From NCBI GenBank assembly GCA_021822995.1, contig JAKAPN010000001.1, positions 1 through 15,403 on the forward strand: 15,403 nucleotides of DNA, read 5' to 3'. The stretch's first letter is position 1; each line of letters starts with the position of its first letter. The notes below the pieces were generated by a model. The model worked only from the letters and a program-made list of their open reading frames with translations. It had not been told where the DNA came from and made no database searches. Below are positions 1-7,615 of the stretch, piece by piece. The DNA comes from an archaeon (GTDB lineage Archaea > Thermoproteota > Nitrososphaeria > Nitrososphaerales > Gagatemarchaeaceae). A program made the position numbers and the translations under genes.

Positions 1-2
1 GG

Positions 3-98
3 GCAGAGTTCGGGGACCGCCTTTCACGCCTGGAGCGCGAGATACAGGAGTACGCCTCTCCGAGCGGGGAGGTGGACACACTTCCGCTGGGAAGCTGA
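3..98 (+). CDS. 3' end of an unidentified gene (partial)
   Basis: The frame is open from the window edge to a TGA at 96-98. It encodes about 31 C-terminal residues with a charged helical stretch (RLSRLEREIQEY) and a short polar tail. Codons in this frame end mostly in G or C, as in the clear genes further along, and the other two plus frames do not show that bias. Too little is present to name a family. It converges on the minus-strand frame ending at 112. Confidence 0.45.
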   Translation, partial: AEFGDRLSRLEREIQEYASPSGEVDTLPLGS

Positions 99-111
99 TC
101 ATCGTCGTGTA

Positions 112-420
112 TCACTTGAATCTCGAACCTATCTCTTCCACCGCCTGACCTACGATGCCCATGGCGTCTTTCACCGCGCCCGGAGAGAGTCTCCCATGAT
201 AGAAACCGGCACTGTGGAGCCTGTCCCCCACGATTGCGGCGTTGATCACGTCCGCTTTCTTCAGTCGTTTGAGGTCGTTCGCGATCTGCTGGTAGTCGGC
301 ATGGTGTGTTGCCAAACAGCGCAAGAAGGCCCTCGGTGCTTCAGCCCCGGGATGGATCGCATCGGTGCTTGAATCGGACCGCGGCCTAAGGGGCGTGGAA
401 CGCCACGCAGGGCAGGGCAT
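112..420 (-). CDS. Small helical protein, possibly the tail of a HEPN-like protein, 5' part replaced
   Basis: The minus-strand frame is open over 102 codons. Only the last ~70 residues look like protein: a basic helix (NDLKRLKKADVINAA), then a segment with HSAGFYHGRLSPGAVKDA and a final amphipathic helix. The layout (helix, aromatic 'NFY/GFYHG' turn, acidic/hydrophobic helix) resembles the C-terminal part of HEPN/PaREP1-type proteins, but this is a weak resemblance. The first ~25 residues are Pro/Arg/Ser rich and overlap the IS200/IS605 remnant on the other strand. The natural start was therefore probably lost when that element arrived, and the ATG at 420 may be accidental. Alternatively the whole frame is fortuitous. 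Confidence 0.35.
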   Translation of the reverse strand: MPCPAWRSTPLRPRSDSSTDAIHPGAEAPRAFLRCLATHHADYQQIANDLKRLKKADVINAAIVGDRLHSAGFYHGRLSPGAVKDAMGIVGQAVEEIGSRFK

Positions 421-558
421 GCCCGAGCTCGAGCCTGCGGAGACAGGGCCTCTGCCCGTCCCGGCAACGGGGCGCGCAAGCCTGGTCGAGGAAGCAGAGA
501 CTACACGCCATGAGACAGGGGCTGGAAGCCCACGGGTTCACTCGTGGGAGGATGTCAC
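365..558 (+). mobile_element. IS200/IS605-type element remnant: TnpB C-terminal tail and right end
   Basis: The plus frame carries a sequence typical of the extreme C-terminus of TnpB: PELEPAETGPLPVP, then ATGRASLVEEAE, ending in SPRVHSWEDVT. In intact elements this lies downstream of the zinc finger and last catalytic Asp, and it runs into the right-end hairpin. Neither the RuvC catalytic residues nor the CxxC zinc finger is present upstream, so only the 3' end survives. The element stops at the GGATGTCAC-type right end at about 558. The left boundary is not visible. The assignment rests on remembered family features, not an alignment. Confidence 0.55.
521..558 (+). ncRNA. Terminal hairpin of IS200/IS605 right end (omega-RNA 3' scaffold remnant)
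   Basis: Positions 529-536 (CCCACGGG) pair with 541-548 (CTCGTGGG) around a TTCA loop. The stem has eight pairs, one of them G-U. AGGATGTCAC follows immediately. In IS605-type elements this hairpin plus short 3' sequence is the right end recognised by TnpA, and also the 3' end of the RNA that guides TnpB. In an active element the guide would begin right after 558. Without TnpB or a left end nothing is expected to function here. Confidence 0.45.
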
Positions 559-592
559 GAAGAGACTGAATCCAGAGTCCGAGTCCATAACC

Positions 593-603
593 AATAATTA
601 AAG
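593..603 (+). promoter_or_regulatory. TATA-like element upstream of the pilin operon
   Basis: AATAATTAAAG is a strongly AT-rich stretch in GC-rich surroundings. Its centre is about 27 nt before the TTG start of the first pilin, the spacing expected for archaeal TBP-driven initiation at or next to the start codon. It lies just downstream of the IS200/IS605 right end. Confidence 0.5.
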
Positions 604-625
604 AGAAGGTCGCCACGAGTGCAGT

Positions 626-1231
626 TTGAGGGTATTCACCCGCAGGAGGCGTGCCATCTCAGAGCTCGTCGCGAGCGTCCTACTCATCGCCATAACCCTC
701 ATCACAGGCTTCGCCGTCTGGGGGTACGTCGACGGGCAGGCGGGGACTACAGAGCAGGCGTACGGGCAGAGCGTCGGCGCGACGGCGAACTACCTCCAGG
801 AGAAGTTCGTCGTGGTGAGCATGGACCTGAGCGCAGGCTCGGCCGCCACCGTCTGGCTCTACAACAACGGTAACGTCGGCCTCAGGCTCGTCCAGGTCAG
901 GCTCTACGACTCGGCGAAGAAGATAGACCTCCTCTACAACTACACCGTCAGTGGGTCCACGAAGACAGACTACGTCTACGACCTCCTCAGCACCAGCTCC
1001 GGGGAGTGCAAGACGGCGGCCTCCACCTACGAGACCCCCCTTCTCTCGACCGTGGACGCGGGGCCAGGGACCACCCAGTCCCTCAAGCTCACCATCCCTC
1101 CAGAGCCGACGGCCGGAGGATGCCCGTCATTCGGGCAGACGTTCTCTTCAGATGTCGTCTATTCGGTGGTGGTCTTGGCCGCCTACGGGAACACGGTGAC
1201 CTTCTCTCAGAACGACACGCAGTACGGGTAG
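626..1231 (+). CDS. Archaeal type IV pilin-like protein (class III signal peptide)
   Basis: This 201-residue protein begins with a basic leader (RVFTRRRRA), then ISELVASVLLIAITLITGFA. That is the archaeal pilin/archaellin N-terminus, with expected cleavage by a PibD/FlaK-type peptidase after Ala10, leaving a hydrophobic helix that packs in the filament core. The remainder is a Thr/Ser/Tyr-rich beta-type head with two cysteines (C128, C166) that could form a disulfide, and N-glycosylation sequons at NYT (105) and NDT (196). The TTG start at 626 was chosen because it precedes the basic leader directly and sits about 27 nt after a TATA-like element. It is first in a tight row with a second pilin, the ATPase and the membrane protein. 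Whether the filament is a pilus or an archaellum cannot be told. The absence of ArlCDEFG-type genes nearby favours an adhesion or pseudopilus role. Confidence 0.8.
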   Translation: MRVFTRRRRAISELVASVLLIAITLITGFAVWGYVDGQAGTTEQAYGQSVGATANYLQEKFVVVSMDLSAGSAATVWLYNNGNVGLRLVQVRLYDSAKKIDLLYNYTVSGSTKTDYVYDLLSTSSGECKTAASTYETPLLSTVDAGPGTTQSLKLTIPPEPTAGGCPSFGQTFSSDVVYSVVVLAAYGNTVTFSQNDTQYG

Positions 1232-2314
1232 GGTGAACCCAAGACGAGAATCCCCAGGCTAAGGAACAGGAGGAAGGGCGTCGCAGGCATCATCGCGGCA
1301 GTGCTCATGTTCACGATGCTGTTCACCGTGGGCGCGGGATACTTCCTATATGTGAACCAGGCCAACACGGTGTACACGAAGGCCCTCCTAGCGAGAGCAG
1401 GGGGGATCTCGAGCCAGGCCGAGGAGGCGCTCTCGCTCACCACCAAACTCACTACCGGGGGCCACATCAGCGTCTACGCGAACAACACGGGCGGGATAGG
1501 CGTCAACATCACTTCGCTCTACCTCCTGGGCTCGTCCGGGGCCACCCTGGAGTGCATGGGCGTGGGGCTTCCGAGCGGCTGCACCAACGGCGCCCCCTTC
1601 CCCGTCTGGGTCAACGTGGGCGGGGGGAGCGGGGTGATCGACACGGGCTACGCCCCGGCATCAGGCGACGTGTACACGATAAAGGTGGTGACGCAGAGGG
1701 GGTCGGTATTCTCTGCGACGTATCCTGCGGCGGCCACTTCCTTGGCCGCGAGGGCGCTGTCAAGCGGGGCGATTGGAGACTTGTATTTGCATTTCCAGTC
1801 CTACACGTACTACTCCGTGGCGTCGTGTACATCTACGCTGGATGGGAACTCGGGTTACTGCCTTGACAAAGTTGGACAAGCCTTCACAATCCCCTCGAGC
1901 ACCATGAAAGCAGGGCCGGTAGCGTTCTCAGTCGAGGTGACTAACCTCAACCAGCAGCAGCAGAACATAGTGCTAGACGCGTACACGCTCATGCTGCAAT
2001 TCTGGAGCCACAGCAACAGTTTCAGCAACGTCGCGTGGTACATACTGTCTAATCAGACTGACAGCGCAGGCCAGAACGTCATAATGGCCACGTATTCTCC
2101 ACTCACGCTCAGTTACGACAAAGCGGTTACGCTTGTATTCGGCTCTTTGAATTACGGGACGTTCGCTCCATTAACACCTAACAACATCGGGACCATACAA
2201 TCAGACACGACTGCGGCAGTTTTTCTATCATCTCATGGTTGGCTTGGGATTCCGGATACTCAAACACAGAATTACGGCCAGAACTCCCCATACGTCACAA
2301 CCCTCTACACATAG
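1232..2314 (+). CDS. Second pilin-like protein; start obscured by an apparent 1-nt frameshift
   Basis: The first ATG/GTG/TTG in the open frame is GTG 1301, inside the hydrophobic helix. Upstream in the same frame (from 1250) the codons read IPRLRNRRKG then VAGIIAAVLMFTMLF, a textbook class III signal peptide with a KG-V cleavage site, so the true start must be earlier. A GTG at 1233, right after the previous gene's stop, is one frame off. One extra C in the run at 1252-1255 would join it to this frame. The head (about 330 residues) is Gly/Ser/Thr-rich with four cysteines and NNT/NIT/NQT sequons. From about 1770 to the end, the sequence uses noticeably more A/T-ending codons than its first half. 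It is probably a minor pilin or pilus-tip adhesin. Its length is large for a major pilin. Confidence 0.72.
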   Translation, partial: GEPKTRIPRLRNRRKGVAGIIAAVLMFTMLFTVGAGYFLYVNQANTVYTKALLARAGGISSQAEEALSLTTKLTTGGHISVYANNTGGIGVNITSLYLLGSSGATLECMGVGLPSGCTNGAPFPVWVNVGGGSGVIDTGYAPASGDVYTIKVVTQRGSVFSATYPAAATSLAARALSSGAIGDLYLHFQSYTYYSVASCTSTLDGNSGYCLDKVGQAFTIPSSTMKAGPVAFSVEVTNLNQQQQNIVLDAYTLMLQFWSHSNSFSNVAWYILSNQTDSAGQNVIMATYSPLTLSYDKAVTLVFGSLNYGTFAPLTPNNIGTIQSDTTAAVFLSSHGWLGIPDTQTQNYGQNSPYVTTLYT

Positions 2315-2318
2315 TGAT
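2314..2318 (+). promoter_or_regulatory. Shine-Dalgarno-like GTGAT before the ATPase
   Basis: GTGAT overlaps the stop codon of the second pilin and lies 5 nt before ATG 2324. It matches part of the GGAGGTGAT complement of the archaeal 16S 3' end. It supports translation of this internal operon gene from its own site, unlike the leaderless first genes. Confidence 0.4.
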
Positions 2319-2323
2319 CGACC

Positions 2324-3946
2324 ATGAAGCTAGGCTTTGGCGGCGGGAAGAAGCAGGAACCTGTGGAAAAGGCCCAGCAGAAGCGCAGCTTCGTCGTCCG
2401 CTTCCCTTTCACCGGCACCCCCGTCCCCGCCGGGGGGATGCTCCTCGACCGGTACCCCCTGACCAACCCCTACGCCTACGCCGCGATAGTCGAGGACGAG
2501 AGCGGTGGGAGGAGGTACTACCTCGACGAGGTCCCGCTCACCCATGGCGAAGCGAACGTCTACAGCTACATCCTCGACAAGCTAGAGACCGAGCTCACCA
2601 TCCCGCGCGCCGACGTCGACCCCAAGAAGTACTTCGCCGAACAGGCCAAGCGCATCGTCGCGAAGTACGGGATCAAGGTCGCCCCCATCCCCTGGGCCAA
2701 GATCCTCTACTTCGCCGAGAGAGACCTCGTCGGCTTCGGCGTGCTCGACGCGATGCTGAAGGACCCCAACATCGAGGACATCTCGGTGGACGGCGTCGGA
2801 AAGCCCATCTTCGTCTACCACCGGCGTTTCGAGAGCCTTGGGACGAACATGGTGTTCACCAAGGACGCGGATCTCGACAGCCTGATCACGCGGCTTGCCC
2901 ACATGTCGGGGAAGCACATCTCCACCGCCTTCCCCATACTCCAGGGGACCCTCCCGGGACGCCACAGGCTGATGGCGACCTTCAGGCGCGAGATCTCCCC
3001 GTACGGGAGCACGTTGACCATACGCAAGTTCAGAACGGACCCTCTCACCGTCACAGACCTGCTCAACTCGCGCGTCATCGACCAGAAGATGGCCGCCTAC
3101 TTCTGGCTCCTGATGGAGAACAAGGCGACCTCGCTGATCGTGGGCTCGACCGGCTCGGGCAAGACGACCCTGCTCAACGCCCTCCTCACCATGACCAGGA
3201 CCAACTCCAAGATCGTCACGATAGAAGAGGTGCAGGAGGTCAACATACCCCACTTCAACTGGACCGCCCTCCTCGCCAGGGAGAACTACGGGGCCACCGG
3301 GGACATCTCCAGCCAGGTCAACCTCTTCGACCTGGTGAAGGCGGCCATGAGGATGAGGCCGGATATCATCGTGGTGGGAGAGGTGAGAGGGGAGGAGGCG
3401 TACGTCCTCTTCCAGGCGATCTCGACCGGTCACGGGGGGATGTGCAGTCTGCACGCCGACGACGTGGAGTCCGCCATCCAGAGGCTGACCTCAAAGCCCA
3501 TGGACGTCCCTCCAGCGTTCATCCCGTTCCTCGACCTCACCTTCACCGTCCGGAGGATATCCATCCCCAACCCCGGCGGCGGCTTCCGCGCCGTGAGGAG
3601 GATAGTCTCGGTCGACGAGGTCGTCAAGGCGGGTGAGTACTTCAACGCCTTCAGGTGGAACCCTGCCACCGACGCTTTCAAGCCGTCCGAGCTCAGGGGG
3701 AGCCCCAAGCTCAACCGGCTCGCGAAGGACCTGGGCATGACCCTCGCGGACGTCACGGAAGAGCTCAACAGGCGGTCCGTCGTCCTCAGGTGGCTCCAGG
3801 AGCGGGGTGTCCGCAACTTCCGCGAGGTCTCGGCGGTCCTCGAAGACTACTCCGCAAGGCCCGCGCTGGTGTTCCAGAAGGCGGCCAAGGAACTCGGGAT
3901 CGCGGGGACCCCTGAGGCGGTCGCCGCGGAAGGCTTCAAGCTTTGA
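2324..3946 (+). CDS. Type II/IV secretion system ATPase (GspE/ArlI/PilT superfamily)
   Basis: This 540-residue protein is the cytoplasmic motor that hydrolyses ATP to drive pilin assembly. Residues ~1-250 form the variable N-terminal domains, with NIEDISVDGVGKPIFVYH (149-166) typical of archaeal GspE-type proteins. The nucleotide fold has Walker A GSTGSGKTT (274-282), an Asp box around TIEEVQE (299-305), Walker B PDIIVVGEVRG (346-356) and a His box STGHGGMCSLHADD (367-380). All catalytic motifs look intact. A C-terminal region (460-540) has short helices of the kind found in archaeal homologues. Length fits ArlI/archaeal PilB. ATG 2324 is 9 nt after the pilin stop. The stop overlaps the start of the next gene, so the two are very likely co-transcribed and co-translated. 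Low similarity to true ArlI cannot be judged by eye, so no symbol is given. Confidence 0.93.
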   Translation: MKLGFGGGKKQEPVEKAQQKRSFVVRFPFTGTPVPAGGMLLDRYPLTNPYAYAAIVEDESGGRRYYLDEVPLTHGEANVYSYILDKLETELTIPRADVDPKKYFAEQAKRIVAKYGIKVAPIPWAKILYFAERDLVGFGVLDAMLKDPNIEDISVDGVGKPIFVYHRRFESLGTNMVFTKDADLDSLITRLAHMSGKHISTAFPILQGTLPGRHRLMATFRREISPYGSTLTIRKFRTDPLTVTDLLNSRVIDQKMAAYFWLLMENKATSLIVGSTGSGKTTLLNALLTMTRTNSKIVTIEEVQEVNIPHFNWTALLARENYGATGDISSQVNLFDLVKAAMRMRPDIIVVGEVRGEEAYVLFQAISTGHGGMCSLHADDVESAIQRLTSKPMDVPPAFIPFLDLTFTVRRISIPNPGGGFRAVRRIVSVDEVVKAGEYFNAFRWNPATDAFKPSELRGSPKLNRLAKDLGMTLADVTEELNRRSVVLRWLQERGVRNFREVSAVLEDYSARPALVFQKAAKELGIAGTPEAVAAEGFKL

Positions 3947-5673
3947 AGCGCACTGGTCCGTCTGCCGCGGAGCCGAAGCCGAGCCTGGGCCCGCTGGACG
4001 TCGTCTCGGGGTTCTCGTACAAGCTGTTCGGCCGATACTCCAACGGCATAGCGGCAAACAGCCCCTGGCTCAGGGACGAGATCATGGGCTCGAACATGCG
4101 CATCACCCCCGAGGGGCTGATCTCCCTGGCGTTCTTTGGCACGGTCCTCTCCGCCCTGATATTCGCGGCCGAGATCGGCGTAGCCCTGGCGCTGGCGAAC
4201 CCCTTCCTCCTGCTCATATCCGGCGCCTTCGCAGCCACCCCTCCCCTCGTCTTCCTCCTGGTCATGCGGTCCCCAAAGATAAGCCAAGGCTCCAGGTCCG
4301 CCGCCCTCGAGAACGAGCTCCCGTTCGTGGTAGGGTTCATCGTCGTCCTCGCTGGCGGAGGCATATCCCCCATCGGCTCCCTGCGAAGGATCGCCGGGAT
4401 GACTGGCATCTTCCCCAACGCCGCCAAGGAGGCCAAGAGGATCCTCCTTGACATCGACGTGTTCGGCCTGGACCCCGTCACGGCCCTCGAGAAGGCCGCA
4501 GAGACCAACCCCAACAAGCCGTTCGCAGAGCTCCTGTACGGGTACACGACCATAATCAAGACCGGGGGGGACATTAGCTCCTTCCTCAACAACAAGCTCA
4601 AGGAGATCTACGAAGCGAGGTCCATCAAGGTCAAGAAGGCGTCCGAGACCATCGGAACCCTCGCCGAGGGGTACGTCACCATCACCTCGGTCCTCGGCAT
4701 AAGCCTGTTCGTGCTGTTCCAGTCCCAGGCCCTGATCAGCCACAGCTCGTCCGGGCTCCAGGGGATCGAAGTGTTCGGGATGGTCGGAGTCCCAGCGTTC
4801 TCCATGCTCTTCATGTACATGCTGAACGCGGTGCAGGCGAGGTACCCGTACATAGACTACAGGGCGTACAAGGCCTTCGGGCTCTCCGCCCCCGTCGGGG
4901 TCGTGCTCTTCGCCCTCCCACTCCCGTTGGACCTGTTCTTCCACACGTCTGTGGCGCTCCTGGGAGCGACGGTCGCGCCCATGGTGGTGGCGATCAGGGC
5001 TGCCAGGGAGAAGAACGCGCTCGAGAAGGCCCTCCCCGACTTCATCAGAGACATATCCGAGGGGAGGAAGATAGGGCTCTCGCCGGAGCAGACCATCCAG
5101 TCCCTCGCAGACAAGCACTACGGCCTCCTCTCCAAGCACGTCAAGAAGATGAGTTCCCAGGTCTCTTGGGGGGTCTCCACGGTCCAGGTCATCAGGACCT
5201 TCGCCGACGGGGTGAAGAGCTGGGTGACGAGAGAGGCGGGGATGCTCCTCACCGAGGTGATAGACGTCGGCGGGGGGACGGTCAAGAGCTTCTCCGACCT
5301 GGCCGACTTCACCAGGAAGATGAACGACCTCGAGGGGGAGAAGCGCTCGGCGCTCAAGCCCTACCTCTTCATCAACTACTTCGCGGCCATAATGGTCATA
5401 GTCACCACCTTCATAATGGCTTACTTCATCTCCACGCCGATCAACCTGGGCCCGACTGGGACCTCCGCAGCGTCAGCACCCGCGATAGACAAGGGCTCCA
5501 TCGACATCCTCCTCACCGTGGCGGTCTTCGAGAGCTGGTTCATCGGGATGGTGGGGGGGAAGATGGGGGAGGGGAGCGTCGCGGACGGGTTCAAGCACGC
5601 GTTCGCCCTCGTCGTCATAGCCATAGTCGCGGTGTTCATCGCCCAGGCGGTCATGCACCTGAGCTTGCTGTAG
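3943..5673 (+). CDS. Type II secretion system F / ArlJ-TadC-like polytopic membrane platform protein
   Basis: This 576-residue membrane protein has two T2SSF-like helical domains (about 121-260 and 357-500). Each ends in transmembrane segments, with further hydrophobic helices near 60-108, 243-262, 277-296, 313-350, 475-497, 520-538 and 553-572. It is the inner-membrane platform that receives pilins and contacts the ATPase. LEKALPDFIRDISEG (360-373) is the recurrent start of the second F domain. The length is that of archaeal two-domain ArlJ/PilC proteins. TTG 3943 overlaps the ATPase stop (TTGA), a coupling arrangement that supports this start over internal ones. Confidence 0.92.
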   Translation: MKRTGPSAAEPKPSLGPLDVVSGFSYKLFGRYSNGIAANSPWLRDEIMGSNMRITPEGLISLAFFGTVLSALIFAAEIGVALALANPFLLLISGAFAATPPLVFLLVMRSPKISQGSRSAALENELPFVVGFIVVLAGGGISPIGSLRRIAGMTGIFPNAAKEAKRILLDIDVFGLDPVTALEKAAETNPNKPFAELLYGYTTIIKTGGDISSFLNNKLKEIYEARSIKVKKASETIGTLAEGYVTITSVLGISLFVLFQSQALISHSSSGLQGIEVFGMVGVPAFSMLFMYMLNAVQARYPYIDYRAYKAFGLSAPVGVVLFALPLPLDLFFHTSVALLGATVAPMVVAIRAAREKNALEKALPDFIRDISEGRKIGLSPEQTIQSLADKHYGLLSKHVKKMSSQVSWGVSTVQVIRTFADGVKSWVTREAGMLLTEVIDVGGGTVKSFSDLADFTRKMNDLEGEKRSALKPYLFINYFAAIMVIVTTFIMAYFISTPINLGPTGTSAASAPAIDKGSIDILLTVAVFESWFIGMVGGKMGEGSVADGFKHAFALVVIAIVAVFIAQAVMHLSLL

Positions 5674-5691
5674 CAGGTGACATGGATTGCG

Positions 5692-5700
5692 AATTCTTAC
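5692..5700 (+). promoter_or_regulatory. TATA-like element upstream of the Ig-repeat surface protein
   Basis: AATTCTTAC is AT-rich and centred about 29 nt before TTG 5726, within the 52-nt gap after the membrane platform gene. It would allow separate transcription of the surface protein. The signal is weaker than the box at 593-603. Confidence 0.35.
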
Positions 5701-5725
5701 CCGGGTTCCTTGTAGCTGAAATATC

Positions 5726-7615
5726 TTGAAACGTCCGAGCCACAAGATGATGCGGAGCAACCCAAGCAGAACCGCCATAGCGATGCTCGTTGCGCTCTTC
5801 CTCCTTGGCATCGTGGCCAGAGGTTATGCCGCAGGCCCATCGGACACCTACGGATACCTGTCGCTCACTCCGCTCCCACCCGACCTTCCGACCAGCGCGA
5901 ACGGCACGTCGTCCTTTCCGGCCCTCGTGGTGTCGGTGAACAACGCCCAGGGCAGCCCCGTAGTCTTCCCTGTGAACACCGAGGTGTACCTCTCTTCGTC
6001 TTCCGCCGTGCTGTCCGTCCAGCCTACGGTGACCGTCATGGCAGGGGAGCAGTACGCCGTGGCCAACGTCATCACCACCGAGACCCCAGGCAACAGCACC
6101 GTCACAGCGGTGGCCCCGGGCTTCCAGACCGCATCGGCGTCGTTCACCACAAGCCTCCCGAGAGGGTTCCCGACCCAGCTCAGGATCTTCCCGCTTCCCG
6201 GCGAACTCCTCGCTGGCACGCCGACCAACGCGAACGTCGCCGTGGAGGTGCTTGACGCGGCCGGCCTCCCCGCCAGGACGACCCAGGACGCCAAGGTGCA
6301 GCTGACGTCTTCAGACACATCCGTCCTGGAGGCCACAGGCACCATTATCCCGGCGAATCAAACGATAGGATTCGGATCCGTCAGCGTCAACGGGCAGCAG
6401 AGCGGGACGGCCTTCATCACAGCCTCCGCTTCGGGCTACGTCAGCGCCACAGCCGCGGTGACGGTCGCCAGCGTCAACGACAGCCCGAACACGCTCCAGC
6501 TCGCCATCCCGCCTAATCTCCCGGCCGACGGGAAGACCTACGACGTCCTGACCGTTTCGCTCGCATACAACAACACGAGCCCGGCGGTCTCGCAGACAGG
6601 GACGTCCGTCACCCTCACCTCCTCGAGGCCCGACCTCGTGTCGATAGACGTCTCCGGACCAGTCCTCATACCCGCCGGCCAGACCTTCGTCACGGTGCCG
6701 ATAACCACCTCCGCAGCTGCGGGGTCTGCGCTCATCACCGCGTCCTCTGCGAACTTCGTTTCTTCCACTGTGAAGGTGACCACCGTGAGCATCCCTCCGA
6801 CGAAGCTCGGCATCTATCTCGCCGACAGCCACGCGCTCTTCTCTGCTACCGCGGATAGCTTGAGCATGGTCGTCCAGCTCCAGGACTCCCGAGGGGTCCC
6901 TGCCGACGCCAGGACATCCCAGAACGTGATCGTGTCATTCTCCAACACCACCCTCTCAAAGGCCCTTGTCACCCTGACCATATCGAAGGGGGCGGACCTC
7001 GCGTACGCCACCGTCCCGTTGAACGGCGCGACAGAGGGGACGTTCACGGCCATCTCGAACGGTCTTTTTGCCGCTTCGACGAAGTTCTCCTCGACCCTCC
7101 TGGGAGTGACGTACGGCCTGGGGCCGATACATCAGACCATCTACCCCAACGAGACCGATGCGATCTACTACTCCTTGCAGTACCAGGGCCTCCCTCTCGC
7201 GGGGGCCTCCCTCACCTGGTCGGCGACCGGGGGGACGGTCTCCCCTGCTACATCCACGACCGGCTCGGCAGGTTCGGCGTCTGCGACGTTCACGCCTGCT
7301 GGGCTCGGCGTCGCCCAGATCACAGTCACCGCCGAGGACCCCATCGTGGGCTCCGTCAACTCGACCACCCAGGTCTTCGTCGTGGGCCAGCCGGCGACGC
7401 CCCACCCCTCGATCCTGTCCCGCATCCTCTCCGACAAGCTCTACCTGGGCGGCATTGTCGGCGGGGCGATAGCCGCCGTGGTCGTCGCGGTCATCCTCCT
7501 CCGCAGGCGCGGAGGGGAGACCATAGAGGAGGACGGCTCCTTCGACATGGGCGCGGCCCCAGGCGAGGGGACCGCCTTCGACTCCCGGGGCGGACTCCCT
7601 GCTAGCCGATGGTGA
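5726..7615 (+). CDS. Large exported surface protein with Ig-like repeats and C-terminal membrane anchor
   Basis: This 629-residue protein has a Sec-type signal: a basic N-terminus, hydrophobic core AIAMLVALFLLGIV (17-30), and probable cleavage after AA at 35-36. It then has about four to five beta-rich Ig-like units of roughly 110 residues rich in Thr, Ser, Val and Pro. The last (about 500-550, with WSATGGTVSPATSTTGSAGSA) resembles bacterial Ig-like Big_1/invasin-type domains. A transmembrane helix at 572-592 is followed by RRR and an acidic, glycine-rich cytoplasmic tail, so it is anchored with the repeats outside. N-glycosylation sequons are frequent. TTG 5726 sits about 29 nt after a TATA-like box. 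ATGs at 5747 and 5750 would also keep the signal peptide. Its position after the secretion genes suggests a surface adhesin or a pilus-anchoring partner. That role is inferred from context only. The 3' end overlaps the convergent KaiC-like gene by 14 nt. Confidence 0.85.
   Translation: MKRPSHKMMRSNPSRTAIAMLVALFLLGIVARGYAAGPSDTYGYLSLTPLPPDLPTSANGTSSFPALVVSVNNAQGSPVVFPVNTEVYLSSSSAVLSVQPTVTVMAGEQYAVANVITTETPGNSTVTAVAPGFQTASASFTTSLPRGFPTQLRIFPLPGELLAGTPTNANVAVEVLDAAGLPARTTQDAKVQLTSSDTSVLEATGTIIPANQTIGFGSVSVNGQQSGTAFITASASGYVSATAAVTVASVNDSPNTLQLAIPPNLPADGKTYDVLTVSLAYNNTSPAVSQTGTSVTLTSSRPDLVSIDVSGPVLIPAGQTFVTVPITTSAAAGSALITASSANFVSSTVKVTTVSIPPTKLGIYLADSHALFSATADSLSMVVQLQDSRGVPADARTSQNVIVSFSNTTLSKALVTLTISKGADLAYATVPLNGATEGTFTAISNGLFAASTKFSSTLLGVTYGLGPIHQTIYPNETDAIYYSLQYQGLPLAGASLTWSATGGTVSPATSTTGSAGSASATFTPAGLGVAQITVTAEDPIVGSVNSTTQVFVVGQPATPHPSILSRILSDKLYLGGIVGGAIAAVVVAVILLRRRGGETIEEDGSFDMGAAPGEGTAFDSRGGLPASRW

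Noticed and set aside
2582..3454. 290-codon minus frame opposite the ATPase
   Set aside because: Antisense shadow; Glu/Gly/Asp/Val/His-rich translation and no promoter or protein-like pattern.
2239..3636. 465-codon plus frame overlapping the secretion ATPase
   Set aside because: Arg/Pro/His-rich translation with no hydrophobic pattern, in an alternate frame of an ATPase with all Walker, Asp-box and His-box motifs intact.
3847..5139. Long minus-strand open frame (430 codons) opposite the membrane platform gene
   Set aside because: It is the antisense image of a clear plus-strand T2SSF/ArlJ-like gene. High GC content removes stop codons from the opposite strand, and its residues (Glu/Gly/Arg/Asp/Val-rich) show no fold.
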